Below, piece by piece: positions 1 to 6,037 of a DNA stretch of 6,213 nucleotides. The notes below the pieces were generated by a model. It had not been told where the DNA came from, ran no database searches, and saw only the letters and a list, made by a program, of their open reading frames with translations. Every line of letters begins with the position of its first letter. Position 1 is the first letter of the stretch. The DNA is taken from NCBI GenBank assembly GCA_021647585.1, contig JAKIUK010000110.1, positions 1 through 6,213 of the forward strand. Reading direction: 5' to 3'. This stretch comes from Methylococcaceae bacterium. Its GTDB lineage: Bacteria; Pseudomonadota; Gammaproteobacteria; Methylococcales; Methylomonadaceae. Both the position numbers and the translations under genes were made by a program.

Positions 1-484
1 TATCTTTAATTTCGATTCGAGTGACCTTGATTCCCCATGGAGTTGTAGCATCGTCCACCACATGTAACAATCTAGCATTTATATCATCTCTTTTGGATAA
101 CAGTTCATCCAGATCCATAGAACCCATGACTGTACGAATATTAGTCATCACCAGATTAAGTACTGCTATTTCAAGATTATTCACTTCATAAGATGCTTTG
201 GCAGCATCCATGATCTGAAAAAAAACCACACCATCAACCGTTACCATGGCATTGTCTTTGGTAATGATTTCCTGAGAAGGCACGTCTCTAACCTGTTCCA
301 TCATGTTGAGTTTATTACCAATTCTGTCGATAATTGGTACGATAATATTTAATCCGGGAGTCAATGTATTGGTATATCGTCCAAAACGTTCCACCGTATA
401 CTCCATTCCCTGAGGAACAGATTTAACACTCATGAATACCATTAGAATGGCGAATCCAAAAACGACTAGTGCAAAAGTACCCAT
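1..484 (-). CDS. qmcA: SPFH/Band 7 membrane protein QmcA, N-terminal part (cut by window edge)
   Basis: The gene reads from an ATG at 484 off the left edge with 161 intact codons and no stop; E. coli QmcA is about 305 residues, so roughly half is present. Residues 3-18 form one hydrophobic N-terminal anchor. The SPFH domain follows, with family-typical strings VPQGMEYTVERFGRY (about 23-37), NMMEQVRDVPSQE, TKDNAMVTVDG, MTNIRTVMGSMDLDELL and WGIKVTRIEIKD. These match my memory of E. coli QmcA almost word for word. SPFH proteins form large inner-membrane oligomers linked to membrane microdomains and protease control; the exact role of QmcA is unsettled. AGAGGA at 492-497, seven bases before the ATG, supports the start. 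An 8-A tract (218-225) is read in frame. The usual NfeD-type partner would lie beyond the left edge and cannot be seen. It diverges from the small membrane-protein gene at 580. Confidence 0.93.
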   Translation of the reverse strand, partial: MGTFALVVFGFAILMVFMSVKSVPQGMEYTVERFGRYTNTLTPGLNIIVPIIDRIGNKLNMMEQVRDVPSQEIITKDNAMVTVDGVVFFQIMDAAKASYEVNNLEIAVLNLVMTNIRTVMGSMDLDELLSKRDDINARLLHVVDDATTPWGIKVTRIEIKD

Positions 485-511
485 AAGTTTTTCCTCTTTT
501 GATAAAGATAG

Positions 512-540
512 TTGCAAACTATTGCTTTACTAATAATAAT
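512..540 (+). promoter_or_regulatory. Candidate sigma-70 promoter for the small membrane-protein gene
   Basis: TTGCAA (512-517) and AATAAT (535-540) are separated by 17 bases, giving four and five matches to the -35 and -10 consensus. The start would fall near 547, about 33 bases before the ATG at 580. A second possible -10, TATATT, lies at 542-547. The assignment rests on consensus matching by eye only. Confidence 0.35.
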
Positions 541-554
541 GTATATTCTGTCAA
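527..554 (-). promoter_or_regulatory. Candidate sigma-70 promoter for qmcA
   Basis: On the minus strand a perfect TTGACA (549-554) is followed after 16 bases by TAGTAA (527-532), a weak -10. Transcription would start about 35 bases upstream of the qmcA ATG. The -35 is strong and the -10 poor, so the exact -10 is uncertain. It overlaps the candidate plus-strand promoter. Confidence 0.4.
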
Positions 555-579
555 TTGAAAGAAATAAAGGAAAAGATTT

Positions 580-855
580 ATGATGGTCTGGTCAATTAAC
601 TTACTTGTTCTGGCAATAGGTTTTCTTATTGTGGGGATGATTAAACCCCGGTGGATATTATTTTGGATGGATAAGCCGGGGCGACTGCCGATTATCATGC
701 TTTCAACTGTGTTGTTTATGGCTGCAGCAACTATGTTTGGTCAAGCCAATATTGAGAAGCATAAGGAACTTGCTAAGATAAATGAGCAGCCTGGTCAAAG
801 CAAGGTTAATGCGGTTCCTACGGTAGCAGTAAAACCCGTTATAGAAACTAAATAA
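580..855 (+). CDS. Small two-helix membrane protein of unknown function (91 aa)
   Basis: I do not recognise a named family. Hydrophobic segments at about residues 5-21 and 37-54 flank a short basic/aromatic loop (KPRWILFWMDKPGR, 22-35). The remaining 37 residues are hydrophilic, rich in Lys, Glu, Pro and Val, and may be disordered. The picture is a small inner-membrane hairpin with a soluble tail. The loop pattern, a GxIKPxWxLFW-like stretch followed by a charged Arg/Lys segment, recalls small uncharacterised proteobacterial membrane proteins, but this is only an impression. AAAGGA at 566-571 lies eight bases before the first of two adjacent ATGs (580 and 583), favouring the first. The gene diverges from qmcA and converges on the glcG-like gene, so it is probably a single-gene unit. 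It is likely real because it has a ribosome site, a promoter candidate and a coherent membrane topology. Confidence 0.75.
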   Translation: MMVWSINLLVLAIGFLIVGMIKPRWILFWMDKPGRLPIIMLSTVLFMAAATMFGQANIEKHKELAKINEQPGQSKVNAVPTVAVKPVIETK

Positions 856-867
856 ATTAGCGGGACT

Positions 868-893
868 GTAGAGCGGACTTTAGTCCGCTCTAC
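868..893. repeat. Perfect 12-base inverted repeat (REP-like palindrome)
   Basis: Arms GTAGAGCGGACT (868-879) and AGTCCGCTCTAC (882-893) are exact reverse complements separated by TT. As RNA this folds into an 11-bp stem with a four-base TTTA loop. It lies 12 bases after the stop of the small membrane-protein gene, in the gap between convergent genes. No T-run follows on either strand, so a REP-like dispersed element fits better than an intrinsic terminator, though it could still block transcription or protect an RNA 3' end. Confidence 0.7.
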
Positions 894-913
894 GAAATCA
901 TAGCCGTCATTAG

Positions 914-943
914 AAGGAAAACGGACAAAAAGGCAAGCCCGTT
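914..943 (-). terminator. Weak candidate terminator for the tesA-glcG unit
   Basis: Reading the minus strand after the glcG-like stop, AACGG (943-939) and CCGTT (924-920) can pair across a 14-base loop and are followed by TTCC. The stem is short and the loop large, so this is a weak candidate. I see no better terminator between the two convergent genes. Confidence 0.2.
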
Positions 944-967
944 GTCGCAGTTATTCTGTGAAGGTTC

Positions 968-1396
968 CTAAATACCTGCGATTAAACCTGCTTCTTTAAT
1001 GCCTGCGACAGCACTGCGTTCGTCTTGATCAGAAACATCGCCACTGATACCAACGGCGCCAATAATATGATTATCTTCATCCCGGATTAGAACACCGCCC
1101 GGAGCAGGCATGACTTTGCCATCCGCAATATCGACCAGGGCATTCATAAAAGCGGGGCGCTGTTCTGCCATAACCGCTAAACTTCGTGAAGACATTCCCA
1201 TATTCACTGCACCCCAGGCTTTTGCCATGGCAATATCCTGTTTTAACATTGTTGCACCATCTTCCCGTTGCATGGCTTTTAAAAAACCATTTTCATCTAA
1301 AACAACAACAGTTAAAGGAGCCAGTTTTAATTGCCGTGCTTTTGTTAATGACCCATGAATGATTTGGTTTGCTTTTTTCAGTGTTAAAACGGACAT
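968..1396 (-). CDS. GlcG/HbpS family protein (DUF336, putative heme-binding)
   Basis: The 142-residue product spans one whole GlcG/HbpS domain (DUF336). Visible family marks are the N-terminal helix ending in TVVVLDENG (about 28-36), the middle helix with AMAKAWGAVNMGMSSR, and the C-terminal block PAPGGVLIRDEDNHIIGAVGISG followed by DQDE. Family members bind heme or act as small cytoplasmic or secreted accessory proteins; E. coli GlcG belongs to the glycolate locus, but its function is not established. I see no signal peptide, so the protein is probably cytoplasmic. No glycolate oxidase genes are nearby, so no symbol is given. TGAGGA lies four to five bases before the ATG at 1396, close but usable. 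The stop is TAG. It follows tesA on the same strand after 38 bases with no terminator visible, so the two are probably co-transcribed. Family call is firm; substrate is unknown. Confidence 0.88.
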   Translation of the reverse strand: MSVLTLKKANQIIHGSLTKARQLKLAPLTVVVLDENGFLKAMQREDGATMLKQDIAMAKAWGAVNMGMSSRSLAVMAEQRPAFMNALVDIADGKVMPAPGGVLIRDEDNHIIGAVGISGDVSDQDERSAVAGIKEAGLIAGI

Positions 1397-1434
1397 TTTT
1401 CCTCAGTATTATTGCTGTGTGTAACGAAAACTAA

Positions 1435-2040
1435 TTATAGCTCTAAAATAGGGTGTAAGTGTTGCCATATTTTATCAGCAATCAATGGTTGTGCTTTGGC
1501 ATTAGGGTGTAACCCATCTTTTTGCATCAACTCTTTGGCTAATGCAACGTCCTCTAATATGAACGGGACAAAAGGAATATCCAGCTCTTCAGCCAACTGT
1601 GGATAAACATTATAAAACATGTCTACATAACGTTTACCATAATTGGGGGGGATGCGCATACTCAATAATAAGACTTTTGCTCCTGCTTTGTGGGAACGGC
1701 TAATAATTTCTGCCAAATTACTTTTCATTTTCTTTGGTGACAATCCGCGCAGACCATCGTTAGCCCCTAACTCCAACAGGATTAATTCAGGATTATATTG
1801 GGATAATGCCTTATCTATACGTGCTAACCCACCGGCTGTTGTATCCCCACTGATACTTTCATTGAATATGGTATAAGGTTGGTTTTCCTGGCGCAATTTT
1901 AGCTGTAACAAGGTAACCCAGCCAGTTTCAGCTTTCAACCCATAACCGGCACTTATGCTATCACCCATGACAACAATTGATTTAGCAACTATAGTGGTTG
2001 AAAATAGTGTAATCAGCAGTACAAATAAAATTTTAAACAT
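1435..2040 (-). CDS. tesA: Periplasmic SGNH/GDSL esterase, TesA-type lysophospholipase/thioesterase
   Basis: A 201-residue secreted SGNH hydrolase. Residues 1-19 form a signal peptide (MFK, hydrophobic core, VA before KS), placing the enzyme in the periplasm. Block I is GDSISAGYG with nucleophile Ser28; block II SGDTTAGG supplies Gly65; block III GANDGLRG supplies Asn94; block V DGLHPNAKAQ supplies Asp175 and His178. All four SGNH residues are present and spaced as in E. coli TesA, whose length is similar. TesA hydrolyses acyl-CoA thioesters and lysophospholipid or ester substrates in vitro; the natural periplasmic substrate is uncertain. The gene diverges from ybbA with overlapping start codons, an arrangement close to that of E. 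coli. I recall a reported YbbAP-TesA complex but cannot verify it here. There is no good Shine-Dalgarno site, only a weak GTGAG. The glcG-like gene follows 38 bases downstream on the same strand. Confidence 0.95.
   Translation of the reverse strand: MFKILFVLLITLFSTTIVAKSIVVMGDSISAGYGLKAETGWVTLLQLKLRQENQPYTIFNESISGDTTAGGLARIDKALSQYNPELILLELGANDGLRGLSPKKMKSNLAEIISRSHKAGAKVLLLSMRIPPNYGKRYVDMFYNVYPQLAEELDIPFVPFILEDVALAKELMQKDGLHPNAKAQPLIADKIWQHLHPILEL
1998..2025 (+). promoter_or_regulatory. Weak candidate promoter for ybbA-ybbP, inside tesA
   Basis: TTGAAA (1998-2003, five of six matches) and TACAAA (2020-2025, four of six) are 16 bases apart. Transcription would start near 2032, leaving a leader of only about seven bases before the ybbA ATG. 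An alternative pair is TTGATT (1977-1982) with GAAAAT (2000-2005), giving a leader of about 25-30 bases. Neither is strong. Confidence 0.25.
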
Positions 2041-2716
2041 GTCACAAACTCACAAAAATATTATAGAAACAAAAAATCTGGGAAAAACTGTTCCCACAAC
2101 CGATGGCCCCTTGTGTATCTTGTCATCAGTAGATCTACTCATCAAACCAGGGGAAAGTATAGCGGTTGTAGGGGCTTCCGGTTCAGGAAAATCCACTTTG
2201 CTTGGTTTGCTGGCTGGTTTGGACACCCCCACCCAAGGGTTTATCAAACTGAATGGTGTTGATTTAACAACGGTGGGTGAAGATGGTCGTGCTGAATTAC
2301 GTAATCAATTTGTTGGATTCGTGTTTCAGTCATTTCAATTATTATCTGGGCTAACCGCATTAGAAAATGTCATGCTCCCATTGGAGTTAAGAGGGGATAA
2401 AAATGCAAAAGTTTCCGCAACACAACTATTGGAAAGAGTTGGACTGAGTCATCGTTTAACTCATACGCCAATGAAATTATCTGGTGGAGAACAACAACGT
2501 GTTGCTCTGGCGCGTGCCTTTGTGACTGAACCAGCGATTTTGTTTGCTGATGAGCCGACTGGGAATCTGGATAGTAAAACAGGTGACTATATTATTGATT
2601 TACTGTTTCAGCTGAATCAGGAAAAAAAGACTACGCTGGTACTGGTAACCCACGATAACGCATTAGCAACCCGTTGCCAACGAACCATTAAATTGGAAGC
2701 AGGTCGGCAGGCATGA
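2039..2716 (+). CDS. ybbA: ABC transporter ATPase YbbA (LolD/MacB-like, partner of YbbP)
   Basis: A 225-residue ATP-binding subunit with every ABC motif: Walker A GASGSGKST (45-53), Q-loop Gln97 in VFQSF, signature LSGGEQQR (147-154), Walker B ILFADEP (167-173) with catalytic Glu172, D-loop GNLD and H-loop His205 in VTHD. The compact form matches the LolD/MacB/FtsE subgroup, which powers permeases that move periplasmic parts rather than carry solute through a channel. With YbbP just downstream (ATGA overlap at 2713-2716) it forms a YbbAP-type exporter. I chose the ATG at 2039 because homologous sequence begins just after it. The frame stays open to an ATG at 1955, but that would overlap tesA by 86 bases and add a non-homologous stretch. 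No Shine-Dalgarno site precedes 2039, so initiation may rely on a short or absent leader. Family call is very firm; the start is less so. Confidence 0.95.
   Translation: MSQTHKNIIETKNLGKTVPTTDGPLCILSSVDLLIKPGESIAVVGASGSGKSTLLGLLAGLDTPTQGFIKLNGVDLTTVGEDGRAELRNQFVGFVFQSFQLLSGLTALENVMLPLELRGDKNAKVSATQLLERVGLSHRLTHTPMKLSGGEQQRVALARAFVTEPAILFADEPTGNLDSKTGDYIIDLLFQLNQEKKTTLVLVTHDNALATRCQRTIKLEAGRQA
2060..2065 (-). promoter_or_regulatory. Candidate -10 element for tesA, inside ybbA
   Basis: A perfect TATAAT lies on the minus strand at 2060-2065, placing a start near 2053 and a leader of about 13 bases before the tesA ATG. No good -35 is seen 15-19 bases upstream; the region is T-rich on that strand. 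It lies within the first ten codons of ybbA, as expected if the divergent genes have no intergenic space. Confidence 0.4.
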
Positions 2717-5193
2717 ACCGGTTTATTTTGGCATTACGATTATTATTGCGTGATGGCCGCAGTGGCGAATTAACCATATTGGTTCTGGCTTTGATTATTG
2801 CTGTCACCAGTTCCACGGCGATTAGTTTATTTGCTGATCGCTTACACCGCACCATGAGTACGCAAGCCGCTGACTTTTTAGCCGCTGATTTAGTGATTAC
2901 CAGTCCAGCATTAATTCCTGAATATTGGCTAAGCAAAGCTAAAAATGTTTTGTTAGATCAGGCAAGAACGGCCGAATTTTCAACCGTACTTATTGAAAAT
3001 GATGAGTTATTACTCGCAGGCGTTAAGGCGGTCAGCAGTAAATATCCATTACGGGGCTATTTAAAAACCATCAAGACTGATTACAGTAAAGAGACCATAA
3101 GACATCATGGGCCGACACAAGGCGAAGCCTGGGTTGATAAACGCGTTTTATCTGCTTTAGAACTCAAAATAGGTGATGACCTGGTGGTTGGTGAAAAAAC
3201 ACTGAAAATTAGTCAGTTGATTACCTATGAACCAGATAAAAGAGGTGATCTGTATAGCTTTTCACCCCGAGTAATGATCAATGAGGCAGATTTGCAGGCA
3301 ACACAGGTTTTACAGCCAGGTAGTCATGTACATTACTTTTTTCAATTTAGCGGTTCTGCACAGGCTTTAAGTCAATTTAATCATTGGATCAAACCCCAGT
3401 TAAATGCTTCGCAACGATTGATGGATATACGCGAAGATCGTCCGGAACTGGGTAATGCTCTGAACAGGGCTGAACGCTATCTGGGTTTATCCAGTATTGT
3501 CGTTATTTTAATTGCCGGTGTGGCTATTGCGATGTCAACGCGTCGTTATAGTGAACGACACTTTGATGCAACAGCCATTTTGCGCTGTTTAGGCTGTAAA
3601 CAGTCTGAAATTTTATGGTTGTATATCTATCAGTTTATTGTATTAGGTGTGGTAGCCAGCGTACTAGGCATTTTGTTTGGCTGGTTTGCACAGGAAACAT
3701 TATTTCACTTATTAAAAGATTTACTGCCTGCTAAAGTTGCCAGTCCTGGTTTTATGGCAGTCATGCTGGGGTTTTTTACCGGATTAGCTATTTTATTTGG
3801 CTTTGCCTTACCGCCTTTATTTCGCCTGAAAAAGGTGTCTCCATTGCGTGTGTTAAGGCGGGAACTAGATCCAACACCACCCAGTGCATGGTTAGTCTAT
3901 AGTTTGGCATTATCTCTAATTGCACTATTGATATGGCGTTACACCCAAGATTTTGCAATGACTGGGACTATAATTGGAGGTGGATTGATCATCACACTCC
4001 TTGCAGGCACGCTTATTTATTTATTTCTGTATCAAAGTCGAAAAATCTTGCCTTATATGAGATTGAGCTGGCGTTTTGGCTTGCAAGGCCTATTAAGAAA
4101 CCCTAGAGCCAGTGTGAGTCAGATTCTGGCATTCAGTCTTACCTTATTGGCGATGATATTAAGCTATACAGTAAGAACAGATTTGCTGGATGACTGGCAA
4201 AAGCAGTTACCAGAAAATGCGCCCAATCATTTCGTACTTAATGTAATGCCCCAACAGGTCAATCCATTTAAACAGCAGTTAGTGCAACAGAAAATTTCTA
4301 ACCCCCGCTTTTATCCGGTGGTTCGTGGTCGACTGGTAAAGATTAATGATATTGCAGTACAACAAATCGTCAGTAAAGACTCTCAGGGAGAAAGAGCAAT
4401 TCATAGAGATTTAAGCCTGACCTGGGCTGAAGAATTACCAAAGGATAACAAAACTGTTGCAGGCCGCTGGGATGTGACAGAAAAAGGTCAGGTTTCTATA
4501 GAGCAAAAATTGGCTAAAAGTTTACAGGTTGGTCTGGGTGACAAGCTGACTTTTACCCTTGGCAGTCAGTCTGTAGATGCAACAGTATCTCACATACGTA
4601 CGGTGCAATGGGATACCATGAAACCAAATTTCTATATGGTATTTACACCGGGTACCCTAAGCGGTTATGCAACAACTTACTTAACCAGCTTTCACTTAGC
4701 AGAAGAAAATAAACACTTTTTAAATAGTCTGGTCAAAAAATATCCCAGTATCACCATTTTAGAAGTTGATATGATACTCAAACAGTTTAAGACCATATTG
4801 ACTCAATTGACCGCAGCCATAAATTATTTATTATATTTTGCTTTGCTTGCAGGGTTCACTGTGTTATTTGCGGCCGTTTATTCAACCTTGGATAACAGAA
4901 TTTTTGAAGGCACATTAATGCGTACATTAGGCGCAAACAGATCATTATTAAAAAAAGCACATCTGATTGAATTTTCTTTGCTCGGTTTAATCTCAGGTTT
5001 TATTGCTGTATTGATGTCGGAAGCAATGATTTTTGCTCTTTATACCTATGTTTTACATTTGCAATATCAACTCAATGGAATGTTATGGCTCGGAGTACCT
5101 TTGATCAGTACTTTTTGTATTACCCTGGCAGGATATTGGGGGGTCAGAGGCGTAGTTAATAAACCGCCGATGCAGGTATTTCGAGAATTTTAA
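2713..5193 (+). CDS. ybbP: FtsX-like ABC permease YbbP, ten predicted helices
   Basis: An 826-residue permease with two FtsX-type halves, close to E. coli YbbP (about 804). Hydrophobic segments lie at about residues 20-40, 257-276, 300-322, 345-370, 392-410, 416-440, 466-490, 701-725, 755-785 and 790-815. Two large periplasmic domains lie between helices 1 and 2 (about 41-256) and 7 and 8 (about 491-700). The opening LRDGRSGELTILVLAL and FADRLHR...FLAADLV are typical of the family; cytoplasmic segments after helices 2 and 8 (CLGCKQSEIL, TLGANRSLLKK) are the repeated FtsX-domain coupling loops expected to contact the ATPase. YbbP with YbbA is thought to use ATP to move its periplasmic domains and extract hydrophobic molecules from the inner membrane; the substrate is inferred, not visible. 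Its ATG overlaps the ybbA stop (ATGA), implying translational coupling. The frame is intact with no sign of decay. Confidence 0.95.
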   Translation: MNRFILALRLLLRDGRSGELTILVLALIIAVTSSTAISLFADRLHRTMSTQAADFLAADLVITSPALIPEYWLSKAKNVLLDQARTAEFSTVLIENDELLLAGVKAVSSKYPLRGYLKTIKTDYSKETIRHHGPTQGEAWVDKRVLSALELKIGDDLVVGEKTLKISQLITYEPDKRGDLYSFSPRVMINEADLQATQVLQPGSHVHYFFQFSGSAQALSQFNHWIKPQLNASQRLMDIREDRPELGNALNRAERYLGLSSIVVILIAGVAIAMSTRRYSERHFDATAILRCLGCKQSEILWLYIYQFIVLGVVASVLGILFGWFAQETLFHLLKDLLPAKVASPGFMAVMLGFFTGLAILFGFALPPLFRLKKVSPLRVLRRELDPTPPSAWLVYSLALSLIALLIWRYTQDFAMTGTIIGGGLIITLLAGTLIYLFLYQSRKILPYMRLSWRFGLQGLLRNPRASVSQILAFSLTLLAMILSYTVRTDLLDDWQKQLPENAPNHFVLNVMPQQVNPFKQQLVQQKISNPRFYPVVRGRLVKINDIAVQQIVSKDSQGERAIHRDLSLTWAEELPKDNKTVAGRWDVTEKGQVSIEQKLAKSLQVGLGDKLTFTLGSQSVDATVSHIRTVQWDTMKPNFYMVFTPGTLSGYATTYLTSFHLAEENKHFLNSLVKKYPSITILEVDMILKQFKTILTQLTAAINYLLYFALLAGFTVLFAAVYSTLDNRIFEGTLMRTLGANRSLLKKAHLIEFSLLGLISGFIAVLMSEAMIFALYTYVLHLQYQLNGMLWLGVPLISTFCITLAGYWGVRGVVNKPPMQVFREF

Positions 5194-5226
5194 AGATGTC
5201 ACAAAAACAGTTTAGATAATAATTAC

Positions 5227-5266
5227 TTGAATGTTTTTTGAATAACAATCATATTCATTAAATATT
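5227..5266 (+). promoter_or_regulatory. Candidate promoter and TGAATA/TATTCA repeats before the lipoprotein gene
   Basis: This 118-base gap is very AT-rich. TTGAAT occurs at 5227-5232 and 5238-5243, with possible -10 elements CATATT (5250-5255) and AATATT (5261-5266), each after 17 bases. TGAATA (5239-5244) faces TATTCA (5252-5257), and TATTCA recurs at 5263-5268, so an operator is possible. No T-tailed hairpin marks an end for ybbP, so some read-through may occur. Confidence 0.3.
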
Positions 5267-5311
5267 CAGTTGATATGAGCTATGCTTAGTTTTAACCCAA
5301 AAGGTGAAGTT

Positions 5312-5707
5312 ATGAATAATCTGTTTAAAACAATACTGGTAACCAGTAGTTTACTTTTATCGGCCTGCGCTACTCAAACCGGTTGGTCACCAACAGTTGA
5401 TCCCTATGGAGACCCGAATGCCAATCGTATAAATCAAGACTATGAGGAATGCAGACAGTTAGCTCTACGTTCATCGGGTGGAACAGCACAAGAAGTAGCC
5501 AAAGGTGCGGCTGTTGGAGGCTTACTTGGCGCTGCTACAGGGGCTGCAATAGGTGCGATTTCAGGTAATCCAGGTGCAGGGGCTGCTTATGGTGCCGCTA
5601 TAGGAGGATTTGGTGGGGGAGCCAAACAAGGCTTTGAATCCGAAGATGCATATAAAAGAGCTTATAACAATTGTATGCGTCATAGAGGCCATTACACTGT
5701 GAATTAA
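5312..5707 (+). CDS. Glycine-zipper lipoprotein, putative outer membrane (131 aa)
   Basis: The product begins with a lipoprotein signal peptide: MNNLFK, a hydrophobic core, and lipobox LSAC with Cys19 as the lipidated residue. Residue 20 is Ala, not Asp, so sorting to the outer membrane is expected. Residues 65-104 are a glycine zipper (repeated GxxxG and GAA steps such as GAAVGGLLGAATGAAIGA), which usually packs as membrane-inserted helices. Single cysteines in YEEC (47) and NNCMRHRG (121) flank the zipper and could form a disulfide; the ending YNNCMRHRGH resembles the tail of many glycine-zipper lipoproteins. Its function is unknown; such proteins are generally envelope structural or stress-linked. 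I start at 5312 rather than the in-frame ATG at 5282 because AAGGTGA (5301-5307) precedes it and the signal peptide then has normal length. It stands alone, 118 bases after ybbP. Confidence 0.88.
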   Translation: MNNLFKTILVTSSLLLSACATQTGWSPTVDPYGDPNANRINQDYEECRQLALRSSGGTAQEVAKGAAVGGLLGAATGAAIGAISGNPGAGAAYGAAIGGFGGGAKQGFESEDAYKRAYNNCMRHRGHYTVN

Positions 5708-5718
5708 GTTTAATGCTA

Positions 5719-5772
5719 TTGACTTTTCGCTGATTACTCCCTGTTTTTAAGTTAGGCAGCTGGCAATAAATA
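5719..5772 (+). promoter_or_regulatory. Possible promoter elements upstream of the structured RNA
   Basis: TTGACT (5719-5724) is a good -35, but the matching -10 17 bases on is only TGTTTT (5742-5747). A second -10-like TAAATA lies at 5767-5772 with a poor TTTTTA 17 bases upstream. Either could start an RNA near 5754 or 5779. I found no clear GacA-type TGTAAG...CTTACA palindrome. Confidence 0.25.
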
Positions 5773-5934
5773 ACCTACCCAGATTGCACAGGATTTTTAT
5801 TTGTGTTCAACTAACACATGGATGTGTGTAGGTAGAACAATGCAGGAGCAATTGTCGAGGCGAGGGAACAGGCCCGAAGCACATGGATGTGTAAGTGTCG
5901 CTGGAAGCAGGATGCTGGTGCGACCATAGCCAGC
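5773..5934 (+). ncRNA. Candidate CsrA/RsmA-binding regulatory RNA (TwoAYGGAY / CsrB-RsmZ type)
   Basis: No convincing protein is encoded here, but the plus strand is packed with short hairpins whose loops carry GGA. CACA-TGGA-TGTG occurs twice, at 5815-5826 and 5880-5891. A third hairpin at 5837-5855 has loop AGGA (5844-5847) with one bulged A. A fourth, AGCA-GGA-TGCT at 5906-5916, sits inside an outer stem GTCGC (5897-5901) / GCGAC (5920-5924). Further GGA sites are in CACAGGAT (5787-5794), GGGA (5864-5867) and TGGA (5902-5905). ACCTAC (5773-5778) pairs with GTAGGT (5828-5833) to close the first domain. Two hairpins with AYGGAY loops define the TwoAYGGAY Rfam motif as I recall it, and repeated GGA-loop hairpins are how CsrB/RsmZ RNAs sequester the translational regulator CsrA/RsmA. 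Strand is set by GGA lying on the plus strand. Ends are approximate, and no clean terminator was found. Confidence 0.55.
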
Positions 5935-6037
5935 TACGAAACTGTTTCCACAACGCAGAAGACGAATAAAAAGACCAGTAAGATGGGTGGGTTATTTGTT
6001 GCTAGTTGCCTTAAATTGAATAAACTTCACAAACGGT

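Noticed and set aside
218..225. Run of eight A (eight T in qmcA sense) as a slippage or frameshift site
   Set aside because: The frame is intact through it and continues with strong QmcA similarity. It could be a site for errors, but there is no evidence of programmed slippage.
1110..1358. 82-residue plus-strand open frame over the glcG-like gene
   Set aside because: It is the antisense of a well-supported GlcG/HbpS domain, with no recognisable protein features of its own.
1955..2038. 28-codon N-terminal extension of ybbA from an upstream ATG
   Set aside because: It overlaps tesA on the other strand by 86 bases, has no ribosome site, and adds residues unlike the family's N-terminus.
5282..5311. 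Earlier in-frame ATG for the lipoprotein gene
   Set aside because: It lacks a ribosome site and would put ten residues, including charged ones, before a normal lipoprotein signal peptide; the ATG at 5312 has AAGGTGA upstream.
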